NCBI RefSeq assembly: GCF_008711325.1
Contig: NZ_VXDB01000016.1
Coordinates: 1-64,000 of the forward strand
Direction: 5' to 3'
DNA: 64,000 nt
Origin: Roseibium sediminis
GTDB taxonomy: Bacteria > Pseudomonadota > Alphaproteobacteria > Rhizobiales > Stappiaceae
Both the position numbers and the translations under genes were made by a program. Of this stretch, positions 41,110 to 51,952 are shown in pieces; the stretch's first letter is position 1; the number at the start of each line of letters is the position of its first letter. The notes below the pieces were generated by a model. It did not search any database, was not told the origin of the DNA, and saw nothing but the letters and a program-made list of their open reading frames with translations.

Positions 41110-41396
41110 TCACACCAATCCGAACAGGTCTCAGAAAGTCAGCAACGATTGCATGGAACAATCGAAAACAGCCCCAGATAGGCTACCCAACTTCCGTGAA
41201 GGAATTCATAACATCGGGAAAAGAAACAGAAAGACAGGGAAGCTCAAATTTACAATTCGAAGCACTCATTATGAAATTTACACTACAAAAATTGATGACC
41301 ATCCCAATACAATTTGCATTTAAAAGTACAGCCATAGCTGGCCGCGCCCTGCGCGCGACCAGTTTAATTTAAAGACGCAAGCTTTCGCCTGGAAGG

Positions 41397-43406
41397 TCAC
41401 GCAGCCCTGACACACTTCAGGAAATGTTCAACCTGGGTCTTGAGCTCTTCCGATCTCTGACTCAGCCCACCTGCAACTCCGGTCACCTGCGCTGCAGTGT
41501 GCTTCGTTTCCTCTGCGCCCTTCGTTACTTCCTGAATGTTGGTGGACACTTCCAGCGTTCCTGCGGAAGCACGCTCAACGTTTCGCGCAATTTCCGAGGT
41601 GGCCAGCGATTGCTGCTCAACAGCTGCAGAAATGCTGGCTGATATGTCGTTGATTTCCGATATCGTTCCGGCAATTGACTTGATTGCCTCGACAGCTTCG
41701 TTTGTTGCCTGCTGGATGTTGCTGATCTGGCTGCTGATGTCCTCGGTCGCCCTGCCAGTCTGGTTGGCAAGATCCTTGACCTCTGCAGCCACCACTGCAA
41801 ATCCCTTTCCGGCATCGCCGGCACGGGCAGCTTCGATTGTCGCGTTAAGAGCCAGAAGGTTTGTCTGTTCGGCAATATCCGAAATCAACTTGACGACTTC
41901 GCCGATCTTCTCCGCTGCATGAACAAGTCCGCGCACCTGATTGTCGGTCGCACCCGCCTGATCAACGGCACGCTGCGCAATCTCTGAAGACTGCCCCACC
42001 TGGCGCATGATCTCGTTGATGGAGCTTGACAATTCCTCTGTAGCACTGGCCACGGTCTGCACGTTGGAAGAGGCTTCCTCGGCAGCAGATGCAACTGTTG
42101 CACCGCGCAGGCTTGTCTCGTTTGCAATGCCCGACATGGAATCTGCTGTTGAGGTCATATCACCGGAAGCTGCAGCAACCGCTTCAAGAAGTTTCGAGAC
42201 ATTGGCATCAAAGTCCAGGGTCAGGCGCTCTAGCTCCTCGGCGCGGGCAACCTGCTTGCGGGCTTCTTCTGCCTCCCGCTCCGACAACTCGTCGGCGCGG
42301 ATCATATTCTGCTTGAACACTTCAACCGCAGCGGCCATCTCGCCAATTTCGTGGAGATGATTACGCCCCGGCACTTCGATGGCCTTGTTCCCCGAAGCCA
42401 GTTCCTTCATGGCCCGAGTGATGTCCTTTACAGGACGAGAAATTCCGCGCCCGATCGCAAAAGCCAAACCGACGCCAAGTGCAATACTGACCGCAGCAAT
42501 CGCCATCATGATGGTCACCGCCCGGTTCATGGAGGTAACGGCACTATCGCCAAGATCATTCTGAAGCGTTTTTGCTTCAAGCTTCAGGTTTTCCATGTTG
42601 GCAGCAACGATGGGCCCGAAGTGATCGAGGATAGTGTGCACGATATGGTTTCTGGCGCGCACCAGATCCCTGACGGATTTGACCGATGCAAAATAGTCCT
42701 TGTGCATCAACCGCACATCATGAGCAGCGGCTAGCCATTCCGGGTTCTTCAGTGCCACAAGCAAGGCATCATGATTAGCCTGAAGCTCCCGGTATTCCTG
42801 GCGGAGGCGAAAGAACGCATCCTTGTTGTTGTGGAGCAGATACTTGGTCACATAGAGCCGCATGAGCAGAAGATTGCGCTGAACGACCCCGGCGAGATAG
42901 GCGATTTCGGGCTCGTTCGCTTCAAAGGCAGCGCGCATGATGGAGGTGATCTTTTGCTCCATCTTGGGCCCGACAACATCCAGCTGATCCTTGATCAGCT
43001 GGTCCCGCTCGATCTGAAAGCGGACAACGTGCTGAAAAGCTTCATGGTAGCCGCGCACTTGTGACTGCGCTTCGCGAGCAGCAGAGCTCCATGCGGAATG
43101 ACCGGCAGACATTTCCACCAAGCCATCATTGTAGGTCAGCGTCTTCTTGATCCGCTCGTCGACCGTCTCGATATTCTGGTCAGAGGTATGGATGAGGAAG
43201 TTTTTCACTGCCAGGCGAGCCTCGAGCAGATTTGCCTGCACCCTGCTGGCCTGATTGGTCTGGGACGCGACGCTTCTGTAATCGGAGAACCTGTCATTTG
43301 ACGAGTTCAGGTTCACCACGCCTGTTGCGCCGATCAGAACGAGCAATGCCAGGATCGCCAAAAACCCGCCGAAAACCTTTACCGAGATTGAAAACTTCCG
43401 CAACAT
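41397..43406 (-). CDS. methyl-accepting chemotaxis protein
   Basis: A 669-aa chemoreceptor. Short cytoplasmic start [14 protein letters not shown], transmembrane 1 (about 12-32), a long all-helical periplasmic sensor of some 270 residues, transmembrane 2 (about 303-325), HAMP, and the signalling domain with the hairpin tip [42 protein letters not shown]. It ends [10 protein letters not shown] without a CheR/CheB-tethering pentapeptide. The ligand is unknown; the helical sensor resembles the HBM type. I start at the ATG 43406; the TTG at 43421 is less likely. No other che genes are in the window. Confidence 0.93.
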   Translation of the reverse strand: MLRKFSISVKVFGGFLAILALLVLIGATGVVNLNSSNDRFSDYRSVASQTNQASRVQANLLEARLAVKNFLIHTSDQNIETVDERIKKTLTYNDGLVEMSAGHSAWSSAAREAQSQVRGYHEAFQHVVRFQIERDQLIKDQLDVVGPKMEQKITSIMRAAFEANEPEIAYLAGVVQRNLLLMRLYVTKYLLHNNKDAFFRLRQEYRELQANHDALLVALKNPEWLAAAHDVRLMHKDYFASVKSVRDLVRARNHIVHTILDHFGPIVAANMENLKLEAKTLQNDLGDSAVTSMNRAVTIMMAIAAVSIALGVGLAFAIGRGISRPVKDITRAMKELASGNKAIEVPGRNHLHEIGEMAAAVEVFKQNMIRADELSEREAEEARKQVARAEELERLTLDFDANVSKLLEAVAAASGDMTSTADSMSGIANETSLRGATVASAAEEASSNVQTVASATEELSSSINEIMRQVGQSSEIAQRAVDQAGATDNQVRGLVHAAEKIGEVVKLISDIAEQTNLLALNATIEAARAGDAGKGFAVVAAEVKDLANQTGRATEDISSQISNIQQATNEAVEAIKSIAGTISEINDISASISAAVEQQSLATSEIARNVERASAGTLEVSTNIQEVTKGAEETKHTAAQVTGVAGGLSQRSEELKTQVEHFLKCVRAA

Positions 43407-43885
43407 AACGATGACCTGCAACTTGGTTGATCAGAAACACACGCAAAATCCGACAGAGATATCAAAGAGTACTCTTTCGAATTTGCTCCGCGCCCTGATG
43501 AAACCTGTCCACCGAAAGTTGCCAAAACATAAAATTATAAAGACAAGAACAAAAACTTGTTCATTCATATGGATATTTCATCATGGAATTACTGGCAATA
43601 AACAATCAAAAATTGCATTTTTTCAAGAAACACGATGAAACAAGTACGTATATCAATCATAAATTACCTATTCCCCATCCATCTGCACTTCAAGACGAAC
43701 AAAAAATGAGCAGTGAACCAATGGGATTGGCGCCGACTCGATCCCTTTCGTCACACTCATGGCTCTGGTAAACCCCATCGACAGCGGGGTTGCGCAACCA
43801 GATTTCAAATTGTATACAATTGCGCACAATCCAAAACCCCACACGCACAGGCCCCTTCCGCCCAAGCAAAAGGTCCTTAGACACC
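43407..43885. promoter_or_regulatory. divergent region MCP / icd
   Basis: A 479-base gap, AT-rich from 43480 to 43680. The left part holds the chemoreceptor promoter. The right part holds the icd promoter with a perfect palindrome at 43808-43821. No gene is seen; the icd frame is open to 43790 but the product starts at 43886. Confidence 0.5.
43808..43821. promoter_or_regulatory. perfect 14-base palindrome upstream of icd
   Basis: AATTGTATACAATT, fully self-complementary, 65 bases before the icd start codon. TTGTATACAA-type sites are bound by GntR-family regulators, so this is a candidate operator for icd control. GTATAC also occurs upstream of the monomeric IDH gene. Confidence 0.5.
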
Positions 43886-45097
43886 ATGGCAAAAATCAAA
43901 GTCGAAAACCCGGTCGTTGAGCTCGACGGCGATGAAATGACCCGGATCATCTGGCAGTTCATCAAGGACAAGCTGATCCACCCTTATATCGACCTGCCGC
44001 TGGACTACTACGACCTTGGCATCGAAGAGCGGGACCGCACCGATGATCAGGTGACCGTGGACGCCGCCAACGCCATCAGAAAGCATGGCGTTGGGGTCAA
44101 ATGCGCAACCATCACGCCGGATGAAGCTCGCGTGGAAGAATTTGGCCTGAAGCGTATGTACCGGTCACCGAACGGCACGATCCGCAACATTCTGGGCGGT
44201 GTGATTTTCCGCGAGCCGATCATCATGAAAAACGTCCCTCGCCTCGTGCCGGGCTGGACGCAACCGATCATCGTGGGCCGCCACGCATTTGGCGACCAGT
44301 ACAAGGCGACCGACTTCCGCTTCCCGGGCAAGGGCAAGCTGACCATCACCTTTACCGGCGAGGACGGAAAGGTGATCGAACACGAAGTCTATGACGCACC
44401 GGGCGCTGGCGTTGCCATGGCCATGTACAATCTCGACGATTCCATCCGGGATTTTGCCCGCGCTTCCCTGAACTACGCGCTCGGCCGCAAGGTTCCTTGT
44501 TACCTCTCGACAAAGAACACCATCCTCAAGGCCTATGACGGTCGCTTCAAGGACATCTTCCAGGAAATCTACGACGCCGAGTTCAAGGACCAATACGCGG
44601 AAGCCGGCATCTGGTACGAACATCGCCTCATCGACGATATGGTCGCCTCGGCCCTGAAATGGTCCGGCGGATATGTCTGGGCCTGCAAGAACTACGATGG
44701 CGACGTTCAGTCTGACACCGTGGCGCAAGGATTTGGCTCCCTCGGCCTCATGACGTCCGTCCTCATGACGCCGGACGGAAAGACAGTCGAAGCCGAAGCG
44801 GCCCACGGCACCGTGACCCGCCACTATCGCCAGCACCAGAAGGGCGAAAGCACGTCCACGAACTCGATCGCCTCGATCTTTGCCTGGACGCGCGGCCTTG
44901 CCCATCGTGCCAAGTTGGACAACAACGATCAGCTGGCAGCCTTCGCCCAGACCCTGGAGAAGGTCTGTATCGATACTGTCGAAAGCGGCTTTATGACCAA
45001 GGATCTTGCACTTCTGGTCGGTCCCGACCAGAGCTGGCTGACCACCACAGGCTTCCTCGACAAGATTGACGAAAACCTGCAGAAGGCCATGGCATAA
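43886..45097 (+). CDS. icd: NADP-dependent isocitrate dehydrogenase, dimeric type
   Basis: A 403-aa enzyme of the eukaryote-like homodimeric NADP-IDH class found in rhizobia and relatives. The N-terminus [23 protein letters not shown], the substrate site [12 protein letters not shown], the NADP-specific stretch [30 protein letters not shown] and [15 protein letters not shown] are diagnostic. It starts at the ATG 43886, preceded by AAAAGG. It is monocistronic, with a strong terminator. The cell would thus have two structurally different NADP-IDH enzymes. Confidence 0.97.
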   Translation: MAKIKVENPVVELDGDEMTRIIWQFIKDKLIHPYIDLPLDYYDLGIEERDRTDDQVTVDAANAIRKHGVGVKCATITPDEARVEEFGLKRMYRSPNGTIRNILGGVIFREPIIMKNVPRLVPGWTQPIIVGRHAFGDQYKATDFRFPGKGKLTITFTGEDGKVIEHEVYDAPGAGVAMAMYNLDDSIRDFARASLNYALGRKVPCYLSTKNTILKAYDGRFKDIFQEIYDAEFKDQYAEAGIWYEHRLIDDMVASALKWSGGYVWACKNYDGDVQSDTVAQGFGSLGLMTSVLMTPDGKTVEAEAAHGTVTRHYRQHQKGESTSTNSIASIFAWTRGLAHRAKLDNNDQLAAFAQTLEKVCIDTVESGFMTKDLALLVGPDQSWLTTTGFLDKIDENLQKAMA

Positions 45098-45120
45098 TCT
45101 TCTTAGCCAAGACACCGAAA

Positions 45121-45147
45121 AGCCCGCCATTTTGGCGGGCTTTTTTT
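45121..45147 (+). terminator. rho-independent terminator of icd
   Basis: Perfect eight-pair stem AGCCCGCC / GGCGGGCT and a run of seven T residues, 24 bases after the stop. Confidence 0.93.
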
Positions 45148-45200
45148 GTCGTTGACCAGCTGTCTATCAGATGCAATTCTGCTTGGAACATTTCAGGAAC

Positions 45201-45833
45201 ATGAATTGCGAAACAATGGCTGACCTCGTCCTTTATACAAACCCGATGTCCCGTGGCCGCATAGCAAGATGGATGCTTGAGGAAATCGGGCAACCTTATG
45301 AAACACAGATTCTGGGCTATGGCGAAGGTATGAAATCTGCCGATTATCTTGCCATCAATCCGCTGGGCAAGGTTCCTGCGCTCACCCATGGTGACAAGGT
45401 CACTACGGAGGCAGCCGCCATTTGCGCCTATCTCGCCGATGCCTTTCCCGAAGCCGGCCTCGCTCCTGAACTGTCAGAGCGCGCAGACTATTACCGCTGG
45501 CTGTTTTTTGTTGCCGGTCCGCTTGAAGCCTGTGTCGTCGGACGCGCCTTGGGCTTCGAAGTGCCGGAGGAAAAATATCGCATGGCCGGATATGGCCGAT
45601 ATGGCGACATGCTGGGCGCGCTGGAGGGAGCCCTTTCGCAACGGGACTACATTGCCGGAAACACTTTCACCGCAGCGGATGTTTATGTCGGCGCACAGGT
45701 TAACTGGGGTCTCCAGTTCGGAACCTTCGAAGCACGCCCTGCCTTTACTGCCTATGCGCAGCGTCTTGCGTCCCGCCCCGCCTTCAAACGCGCCAACGAA
45801 CTGGACGATGCTCTGATGCCAAAGGATGGATAA
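45201..45833 (+). CDS. glutathione S-transferase family protein
   Basis: A 210-aa GST. The thioredoxin-like N-terminal domain has LVLYTNPMSRGRIARWMLEEIG, the glutathione-binding cis-Pro segment GKVPALTHGDKVTTEAAAICAYL with the gamma-Glu-binding Glu, and the C-terminal helical domain carries YIAGNTFTAADVYVGAQ, the family N-capping motif. I chose the ATG 45201 because AGGA sits three bases before it; a second ATG at 45216 is possible. Its last eight bases overlap the next GST gene, so the two are coupled. Confidence 0.88.
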   Translation: MNCETMADLVLYTNPMSRGRIARWMLEEIGQPYETQILGYGEGMKSADYLAINPLGKVPALTHGDKVTTEAAAICAYLADAFPEAGLAPELSERADYYRWLFFVAGPLEACVVGRALGFEVPEEKYRMAGYGRYGDMLGALEGALSQRDYIAGNTFTAADVYVGAQVNWGLQFGTFEARPAFTAYAQRLASRPAFKRANELDDALMPKDG

Positions 45834-46491
45834 GCTGGAGCGGAAGTTTCCCACGGGCAAACCGACGCTTTACGGTGCTCCGTACTCCGTATATGTGCGC
45901 TCGGCCAGACTAGGTCTGGAGGAAAAAGGCGTTGCCTACCATCTGGAGCCGGTCGACGTATTCGCCGAAAACGGCGTTCCGGACTGGTATCTGGCGCTCA
46001 ACCCGTTTGGCAAGATCCCGACCCTGTGCCATGAGAATGCGGTCTTGTTCGAGACTTCCGCGATCCTGCGTTACATCGATGAAGCCTTTGAAGGTGTACG
46101 CCTTCAGCCTCGGGACCCCATGCGCCGTGCGCGGATGAACCAGGTACTGTCCATACTGGACAATTATATCTACCCCCATCTCGTATGGGACATCTATGTG
46201 GAGCGGATCGTCAATGCTCGGAATGGAACTACGGATGAGCTGAAGATCGCAGCGGCTATTCCAGTGGCTAGCCAGGCGCTCACTTCAATTTCTGCTATTT
46301 TGAGCAACGGCCCTTGGCTGCTTGGTGACGAGATTTCGCTCGCAGATTTGCACGCCGCCGCCATGCTCTCGCTCGCAAGCAATGCTCCGGAATGCAAGAT
46401 GCTGATTTTGGAGCATCCAGCCCTTGAGGACTGGCTTGCGAGAATGGAAGCCCGGCCCAGCATGCAAAGAACCACCTCAAGAGCTGATTGA
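45826..46491 (+). CDS. glutathione S-transferase family protein
   Basis: A 221-aa GST, distinct in sequence from its upstream neighbour. Thioredoxin-like domain with PTLYGAPYSVYVRSARLGLEEKG, NPFGKIPTLCHENAVLFETSAILRYID, and helical domain with GPWLLGDEISLADLHAAAML. The start codon lies within the 3' end of the upstream GST gene (8-base overlap), preceded by AAAGG inside that gene. The pair may act on related electrophiles or form a heterodimer; substrates are unknown. Confidence 0.88.
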   Translation: MDKLERKFPTGKPTLYGAPYSVYVRSARLGLEEKGVAYHLEPVDVFAENGVPDWYLALNPFGKIPTLCHENAVLFETSAILRYIDEAFEGVRLQPRDPMRRARMNQVLSILDNYIYPHLVWDIYVERIVNARNGTTDELKIAAAIPVASQALTSISAILSNGPWLLGDEISLADLHAAAMLSLASNAPECKMLILEHPALEDWLARMEARPSMQRTTSRAD

Positions 46492-46544
46492 TTGCTTCCG
46501 GCTGGTTCAACTATGTATTGTTGGCAAACCACATGGAGTCTCTC

Positions 46545-47018
46545 ATGACGAAGTCTCGCGCGCGCTTCTCGCATCCCAACCCCTTCATGTCAGCTTTTAC
46601 CATGCTTGCGATCTGTTTCGTGATTGCAACTTGCCTCAGTGCTCCCTTGAAAGCGCAGACGGTATTTGAACCTCCCCGCGGTTCAGCCGAGCGCAAGGAG
46701 GTTCTGGATGCCGTGCGCCCGCTCATGGAAGCCCATTTGCATGCACCAGTGGAATTTGTCATCAACTGGATGCGCGTTGGAAATTCCTGGGCCTTCGTGG
46801 GCGTCAGCCCGCAGCGTCCGGGCGGCGGGGCCATAGACCCGCGCGGCACCTTTCTGGCAGATCAGGCCGAATACATGGACGGTCTGCACACCTATGCGCT
46901 GCTGCGTCATCAGTATGGCCGCTGGAACATCGTTGATTTTGCAATTGGACCGACAGACGCCTTCTGGGATGGCAGTGCCTTGTACAGTCAGGTTCCTCAG
47001 GGCCTGCTCCCTCACTAG
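46545..47018 (+). CDS. secreted protein, unknown function
   Basis: A 157-aa protein with a Sec signal peptide (hydrophobic segment AFTMLAICFVIATCLSAPLKA, cleavage likely after KA). The mature part has VLDAVRPLMEAHLHAPVEFVINWMRVGNSWAFVGVSPQRPGG and ends with a YGRWNIVDFAIGPTDAFWDG stretch, which suggests a compact periplasmic alpha/beta domain. I do not recognise a named family. Start 46545 has GGAG six bases upstream. It lies 53 bases after the GST pair on the same strand and may share its transcript. Confidence 0.65.
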   Translation: MTKSRARFSHPNPFMSAFTMLAICFVIATCLSAPLKAQTVFEPPRGSAERKEVLDAVRPLMEAHLHAPVEFVINWMRVGNSWAFVGVSPQRPGGGAIDPRGTFLADQAEYMDGLHTYALLRHQYGRWNIVDFAIGPTDAFWDGSALYSQVPQGLLPH

Positions 47019-47130
47019 GGCCTGCAAGGACCTTTATTTTAAACCCTTGCGGCGGCTCGCACCAAAGTGGGAACCTTGATATGCGTTGCCCTCAAGACAC
47101 TCCCCTTTGAAGCAACATACGACGGCCCAG

Positions 47131-47529
47131 ATGCAACTAGCCCCCCTGCTGAATGCCCAGTTCCCCATTCCCCTTCACGCCGTTGCTGCGATTGTGGCGC
47201 TGGGAATGGGAACGGCTCAGCTGTTGTTGCCAAAAGGCTCCCGACAACATCGCCTGATGGGTTATGGGTTCATCTGTTTCATGGCTGCCACAGCCATCTC
47301 TAGCCTCTTCATTTCAACGATCAGGATGTGGGGTCCGTTTTCACCGATCCACCTTCTGGTGCCCTTGACCTTGTGGAACATATATCGCGGCTGGAAGGCG
47401 GCCCGGATGGGTGACATTCGAAAGCACAAGCTTGAAATGATCATCCTTTACGTGATTGCCCTCGTCGTGACAGGAGGCTTCACGCTTCTGCCCGGGCGCA
47501 TCATGAATGAAGTTCTCTTCACCGGCTGA
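47131..47529 (+). CDS. DUF2306 family membrane protein
   Basis: A 132-aa membrane protein with four hydrophobic helices. The pattern IPLHAVAAIVALGMGTAQLLLPKGSRQHRLMGYGF, then PIHLLVPLTL, RKHKLEMIILYV and LPGRIMNEVLF matches the DUF2306 family (conserved His in the helices, possibly metal or haem binding). Function is unknown. The ATG at 47131 is preferred over an upstream in-frame TTG. Confidence 0.72.
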   Translation: MQLAPLLNAQFPIPLHAVAAIVALGMGTAQLLLPKGSRQHRLMGYGFICFMAATAISSLFISTIRMWGPFSPIHLLVPLTLWNIYRGWKAARMGDIRKHKLEMIILYVIALVVTGGFTLLPGRIMNEVLFTG

Positions 47530-47543
47530 ATGGCAGGCGCCGC

Positions 47544-48881
47544 CTATTTCTCGGCATTACCATCGGGAAAGAGTTCCGGCTCCTGATCCGAGCCTTCATC
47601 ATCAAGAGGCGCAATATCGGCCTGGGCCAACTCCACATCGGCGAGATCGGCAAAAGACTGCATGTTTGCCGCAATCCGTTTCTCCGCTTCTGTCAGGATC
47701 TTGTGGGTCAGCGTCGCATTGTCGTCCATCAGCTTTTGTAGCGCCCTCGCCGACAGGACAAGCAATTCACAATCCCGCACAGCCCTGACTGTTGCCGCCC
47801 GTGGACGTTGCTGGATAAGCGCAAGCTCACCAAAAAAGTCCCCGTCGTCCAAATGAATGACCTTGTTCTTCAGCTTGATCTGGGCGGCCCCTTCTGAAAT
47901 GAAATACATCCTGTCGGCGATCTCACCCTTTTCGGCGATGACTGTACCGGCCCTTACCCGCTGCGCCTCGAGCAACTTTGAAACCTCCGCAATTTCAGTT
48001 GCGCTGAGGTCTTCAAACAATGGAACGCGCGCCACCATTGACCAGGTGACAACAAAGTCGCGGCTATGAATTTCTCGGGCAAAGGCAGAAGCGATGATGC
48101 CGACAGGCAACGCAATTAGGCCGTAGCCCATCAGCATGACAAATCCGGCGATCATCCGCCCCGCATTGGTCACCGGCACAACATCGCCATAACCAACGGT
48201 CGTGATGGTCGTCACAGCCCACCACATTGCATGCGGGATGCTGGCAAGCGCCTCTGGTTGGTCGTCATGTTCCACCAGATACATCAAGGTCGCCGACAGC
48301 AGGATCACACCACCGATGATGACCGTTGATCCGATCAGCGCATGGCGCTCCGAAACAATTGCGGTCAGCAGTGACCTTAGCGCCGGCGAATAGCGGGCAA
48401 GCTTCAAGAACCTCAACAAGCGCAGGATGACAAGAACCGTCACCGCAGTATTCGGCAGGACGAAGATCAGCAACAGCGGCAGCGCTGCCAGAAAATCCAC
48501 GATCGCTTCGGGCTGGATGGCATATCTGAGCCGCGCCCGGATAGGACCATATCGGCGCAGCGGCGGATGAAGGTCGGACACATAAAGTCGCAGCAGATAT
48601 TCCACCACAAAGATAAAACCGGAGCACAGCTGCAGGACGCTCATCAACCCGCCCTGTGACTCCCTCACCGACGGGATCGTCTCGATCACGGCAAAGAAGA
48701 TATTGAGGACAATCAGCGTGATGAAAAAATGACGCAGGGAACGGGCAGCAACCCTGTATTTCCCGGTTTCCTCAAGAAGATCGAACAGAAAATGCTTGAA
48801 GTGTGTCTGAGACAAAGAAGGAGCCTCGTCGGATTGGGATTCGTTTAGTCGGAGGCTATCAGGTGTTGCCCTGTCCTGCAC
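47544..48881 (-). CDS. cyclic-nucleotide-gated voltage-type potassium channel
   Basis: A 445-aa six-helix K+ channel. S1-S4 occupy about 48-175, with an Arg/Lys-bearing S4-like helix RLLRFLKLARYSPALR (154-169). The pore has the selectivity filter TTVGYGD (227-233). A C-terminal cyclic nucleotide-binding domain spans about 285-400, with the phosphate-binding cassette FGELALIQQRPRAATV (350-365). The Arg in the cassette is the one that contacts cyclic nucleotide phosphate. This resembles MloK1 and relatives. It starts at GTG 48881. cAMP made by a class III cyclase such as that at 8448-10004 could gate it, but that link is only inferred. Confidence 0.92.
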   Translation of the reverse strand: MQDRATPDSLRLNESQSDEAPSLSQTHFKHFLFDLLEETGKYRVAARSLRHFFITLIVLNIFFAVIETIPSVRESQGGLMSVLQLCSGFIFVVEYLLRLYVSDLHPPLRRYGPIRARLRYAIQPEAIVDFLAALPLLLIFVLPNTAVTVLVILRLLRFLKLARYSPALRSLLTAIVSERHALIGSTVIIGGVILLSATLMYLVEHDDQPEALASIPHAMWWAVTTITTVGYGDVVPVTNAGRMIAGFVMLMGYGLIALPVGIIASAFAREIHSRDFVVTWSMVARVPLFEDLSATEIAEVSKLLEAQRVRAGTVIAEKGEIADRMYFISEGAAQIKLKNKVIHLDDGDFFGELALIQQRPRAATVRAVRDCELLVLSARALQKLMDDNATLTHKILTEAEKRIAANMQSFADLADVELAQADIAPLDDEGSDQEPELFPDGNAEK

Positions 48882-49050
48882 CCGCCTTGGTTATGATCAG
48901 CGCAAGTGAAGCGCATCCGGGCGAAGCATCACAAGATGCACGCAAGCGCGTCTACACAAATTGGTGATGCGACGTGACCGAGAGGGACTTGCAGAAAGAA
49001 AACGAATACCCATTTCAGTTAGGCAGGCAAGAAATGAAAGGACAAACACC

Positions 49051-49176
49051 ATGGCCTTTGATGTAAACAAAACCAAAGCAGCTACTGTCTCCCCGCAGGA
49101 TGGCGCTTTGACCATGCTTATTACATCTACGTTTGTTGCCAGCATCTCGATGGCTTTCGTTGCATTCGTACTCTGA
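49051..49176 (+). CDS. small membrane protein (41 aa), unknown
   Basis: A 41-codon ORF with AAAGGA upstream of its ATG and a strong terminator 27 bases after its stop. The N-terminal half is polar (MAFDVNKTKAATVSPQDG). The C-terminal half is one hydrophobic helix (ALTMLITSTFVASISMAFVAFVL), so it should be a single-pass inner-membrane peptide. The isolated unit of promoter space, ribosome site, ORF and terminator supports it as a real gene. No family is recognised. Confidence 0.6.
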   Translation: MAFDVNKTKAATVSPQDGALTMLITSTFVASISMAFVAFVL

Positions 49177-49199
49177 TCTCCCCCGGCAACGAAACATCA

Positions 49200-49228
49200 A
49201 AAAAGGCGGGCACTTGGCCCGCCTTTTT
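49200..49228. terminator. bidirectional terminator
   Basis: Perfect seven-pair stem GGCGGGC / GCCCGCC with a five-base loop, A residues before and T residues after. It serves the 41-aa gene on the plus strand and alaS on the minus strand. Confidence 0.9.
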
Positions 49229-49257
49229 GATTCAATTCCTTACGTTAAGGAAGATAC

Positions 49258-51918
49258 TCAAGCACCCAGATGCGCTTCAATTGCCTTGATCGCATCATCG
49301 GCCTTGGAACCATCCGGGCCACCGGCCTGAGCCATGTCCGGGCGTCCGCCGCCACCGCGCCCGCCAAGGGCCTCTGAACCAATGCGAACGAGATCGACGG
49401 CGCTGACCTTCTCGGTCAGGTCTTTGGTCACGGCCGTTACAATGGATGCCTTTCCGGCATCGTCGGTGGAAATCAGAACAACAACGCCGGATCCGAGTTG
49501 GGTCTTGGCCTCATCCGCCATGCCCTTCAGGTCCTTGGCGTTGATGCCTTCAACAACGCGCCCCAAAAGCTTGTACTCGCCAATGGTCTTGACGGTCGAT
49601 GCAGCATCACCGCCCGCGCCCCCGCCCATGGCCAGCTTCTTCTTGGCGTCCGCCAGTTCCTTTTCCAGACGGCGACGATCCTCAACCAGCTGGGCAACAC
49701 GTGCCGGAACGTCCGCCATACCGGTCTTGAGGATCGAGGCAAGCTCCTTCATGCGCTTGTCCTGACCATCCAGATAGGCGCGGGCTTCGGCTCCAGTGAG
49801 TGCCTCCACGCGGCGAACACCTGCAGCCACCGCCCCTTCGGAAACGACCGTCACAAGACCGATGTCCCCTGTGCGCTTCACATGGGTGCCGCCGCACAGC
49901 TCCAGCGAATAAGGCTTGCCAGCCTTCGATCCATGCAGGGCTGTACCCATGGAGACAACACGAACCTCATCGCCGTATTTCTCGCCGAAAAGCGCCATCG
50001 CACCCGCCTCAATCGCATCGTCAACGGCCATCAGGCGCGTATCGACGGGGGCGTTTTGAAGCACGATTTCGTTGGCGTATTTCTCGACAACGGCCAATTC
50101 GTCATCGGACAGCGGCTTGGGATGCGAGAAGTCAAAACGAAGACGCTCCGGGCTGACCATCGACCCCTTCTGGGCCACATGCGTTCCCAGAACCTCGCGC
50201 AGCGCCTCATGGACAAGGTGCGTGGCAGAATGGTTGGAGCGGATCGCTGAGCGGCGTGCATGATCAACCTTCAGCTCAAGCGGCTGATTGAGCGCGACAG
50301 CCCCTTCCACAATCGTGACGAGATGGATGAAGAGGCCATCAGCCTTCTTCTGCACGTCCTTCACTTCAATGCGGATGCCATCGGCAGTCATCGTTCCTGC
50401 ATCGCCAACCTGACCTCCGGATTCGCCATAGAACGGGGTCTGGTTCAGGATGATGACGCCGTCCTGACCGGCAGTCAGCTTGTCGACTTCCGCGCCATCG
50501 GCAACCAGTCCGGTCACGATGCCCTCGGCGATTTCGGTTTCATAGCCAAGGAAATCGGTAGCGCCTGCCTTTTCCTTCAGCGCAAACCAGACAGTTTCGG
50601 TGGCAGCTTCACCCGAACCGGACCAGGCCGCACGAGCTTCAGCCTTCTGTCGCTCCATCGCGGTGTTGAAGCCAGCCGTATCCACGCTGATGTTGCGGGC
50701 GCGCAAGGCATCCTGCGTCAGGTCCAGCGGGAAGCCGTATGTGTCGTAGAGCTTGAACGCGGTTTCGCCGTCCAGCTGGCCACCTTCGGTCAGGTCGGCA
50801 GTTGCCGTATCCAACAGTCCGAGGCCACGCTCCAGCGTCTTGCGGAAACGGGTTTCTTCCAGCTTCAACGTCTCGGTAATCAAGGCCTCAGCCCTGCCAA
50901 GCTCGGGATAGGAGCGTCCCATTTCGCGGATCAACGACGGCACGAGCTTGTACATCAGCGGATCGCGCGCACCCAGCAGATGGGCGTGGCGCATGCCGCG
51001 GCGCATGATCCGGCGCAGAACGTACCCACGACCTTCATTGGACGGCAAAACGCCATCGGCAATGAGGAAGCTGGTAGAGCGCAAGTGGTCGGCGATCACG
51101 CGGTGGCTGTTCTTTGCCGCCCCTTCTGCTTCCACACCTGTTGCCTGCTCGGAAGCGGAGATCAAGGCACGGAAGAGGTCGATGTCATAGTTGTCGTGCA
51201 CGCCCTGCAGAACTGCGGCGATACGCTCGATCCCCATGCCGGTGTCGATGGACGGACGCGGCAGGTCGATCCGCCCTTCACCCGTCTGCTCGTATTGCAT
51301 GAAGACGAGGTTCCAGATCTCGACAAAGCGATCCCCGTCTTCTTCCGGAGATCCCGGAGGGCCGCCCCAGATGTGGTCGCCATGGTCGTAGAAGATCTCG
51401 GAACACGGACCGCAAGGGCCGGTATCCCCCATGGACCAGAAATTGTCGGAGGTCGGGATCTTGATAATCTTGCTTTCCGGAAGTCCGGCGATCTTTTTCC
51501 AGAGATCGAAGGCTTCCTGATCTTCTGAAAAGACCGTAACCAGCAGCCGATCCTTGTTCAGGCCATATTCCTTGGTGATCAGGTTCCAGGCGAGTTCGAT
51601 CGCGCGGTCCTTGAAATAGTCACCGAAGGAGAAGTTCCCGAGCATTTCGAAGAACGTATGGTGGCGTGCAGTGTAGCCGACATTGTCGAGGTCGTTATGC
51701 TTGCCCCCTGCACGAACCACCTTCTGGGCGGTCGTGGCACGGCTGTAGTCACGCTTTTCCAGACCGGTGAACACGTTCTTGAACTGGTTCATGCCCGCGT
51801 TCGCGAACATCAATGTCGGATCGTTGCGCGGAACCAGCGGCCCCGATTCCACCACTTCGTGGCTGTTCTTGGAAAAATAGTCCAGAAACGTCGATCTGAT
51901 GTCATTAACGCCGGTCAT
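49258..51918 (-). CDS. alaS: alanyl-tRNA synthetase
   Basis: An 886-aa class II synthetase that charges tRNA-Ala and edits mischarged Ser and Gly. The aminoacylation domain has [20 protein letters not shown] and [13 protein letters not shown]. The editing domain has the metal-binding [14 protein letters not shown] and the [11 protein letters not shown] motif. A C-terminal oligomerisation domain with a Gly-rich tail ([18 protein letters not shown]) ends the protein. Full length. It lies downstream of recA on the same strand, as in many alphaproteobacteria, but a terminator separates them. Confidence 0.98.
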   Translation of the reverse strand: MTGVNDIRSTFLDYFSKNSHEVVESGPLVPRNDPTLMFANAGMNQFKNVFTGLEKRDYSRATTAQKVVRAGGKHNDLDNVGYTARHHTFFEMLGNFSFGDYFKDRAIELAWNLITKEYGLNKDRLLVTVFSEDQEAFDLWKKIAGLPESKIIKIPTSDNFWSMGDTGPCGPCSEIFYDHGDHIWGGPPGSPEEDGDRFVEIWNLVFMQYEQTGEGRIDLPRPSIDTGMGIERIAAVLQGVHDNYDIDLFRALISASEQATGVEAEGAAKNSHRVIADHLRSTSFLIADGVLPSNEGRGYVLRRIMRRGMRHAHLLGARDPLMYKLVPSLIREMGRSYPELGRAEALITETLKLEETRFRKTLERGLGLLDTATADLTEGGQLDGETAFKLYDTYGFPLDLTQDALRARNISVDTAGFNTAMERQKAEARAAWSGSGEAATETVWFALKEKAGATDFLGYETEIAEGIVTGLVADGAEVDKLTAGQDGVIILNQTPFYGESGGQVGDAGTMTADGIRIEVKDVQKKADGLFIHLVTIVEGAVALNQPLELKVDHARRSAIRSNHSATHLVHEALREVLGTHVAQKGSMVSPERLRFDFSHPKPLSDDELAVVEKYANEIVLQNAPVDTRLMAVDDAIEAGAMALFGEKYGDEVRVVSMGTALHGSKAGKPYSLELCGGTHVKRTGDIGLVTVVSEGAVAAGVRRVEALTGAEARAYLDGQDKRMKELASILKTGMADVPARVAQLVEDRRRLEKELADAKKKLAMGGGAGGDAASTVKTIGEYKLLGRVVEGINAKDLKGMADEAKTQLGSGVVVLISTDDAGKASIVTAVTKDLTEKVSAVDLVRIGSEALGGRGGGGRPDMAQAGGPDGSKADDAIKAIEAHLGA

Positions 51919-51952
51919 ACGCGGGTCTCGCCTCGGTCTGCATAACGCTTGC

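Noticed and set aside
41338-41364. GC-rich hairpin after the chemoreceptor gene as terminator
   Set aside because: Pairing is broken and no T tract follows on the minus strand, so I do not list it as a feature.
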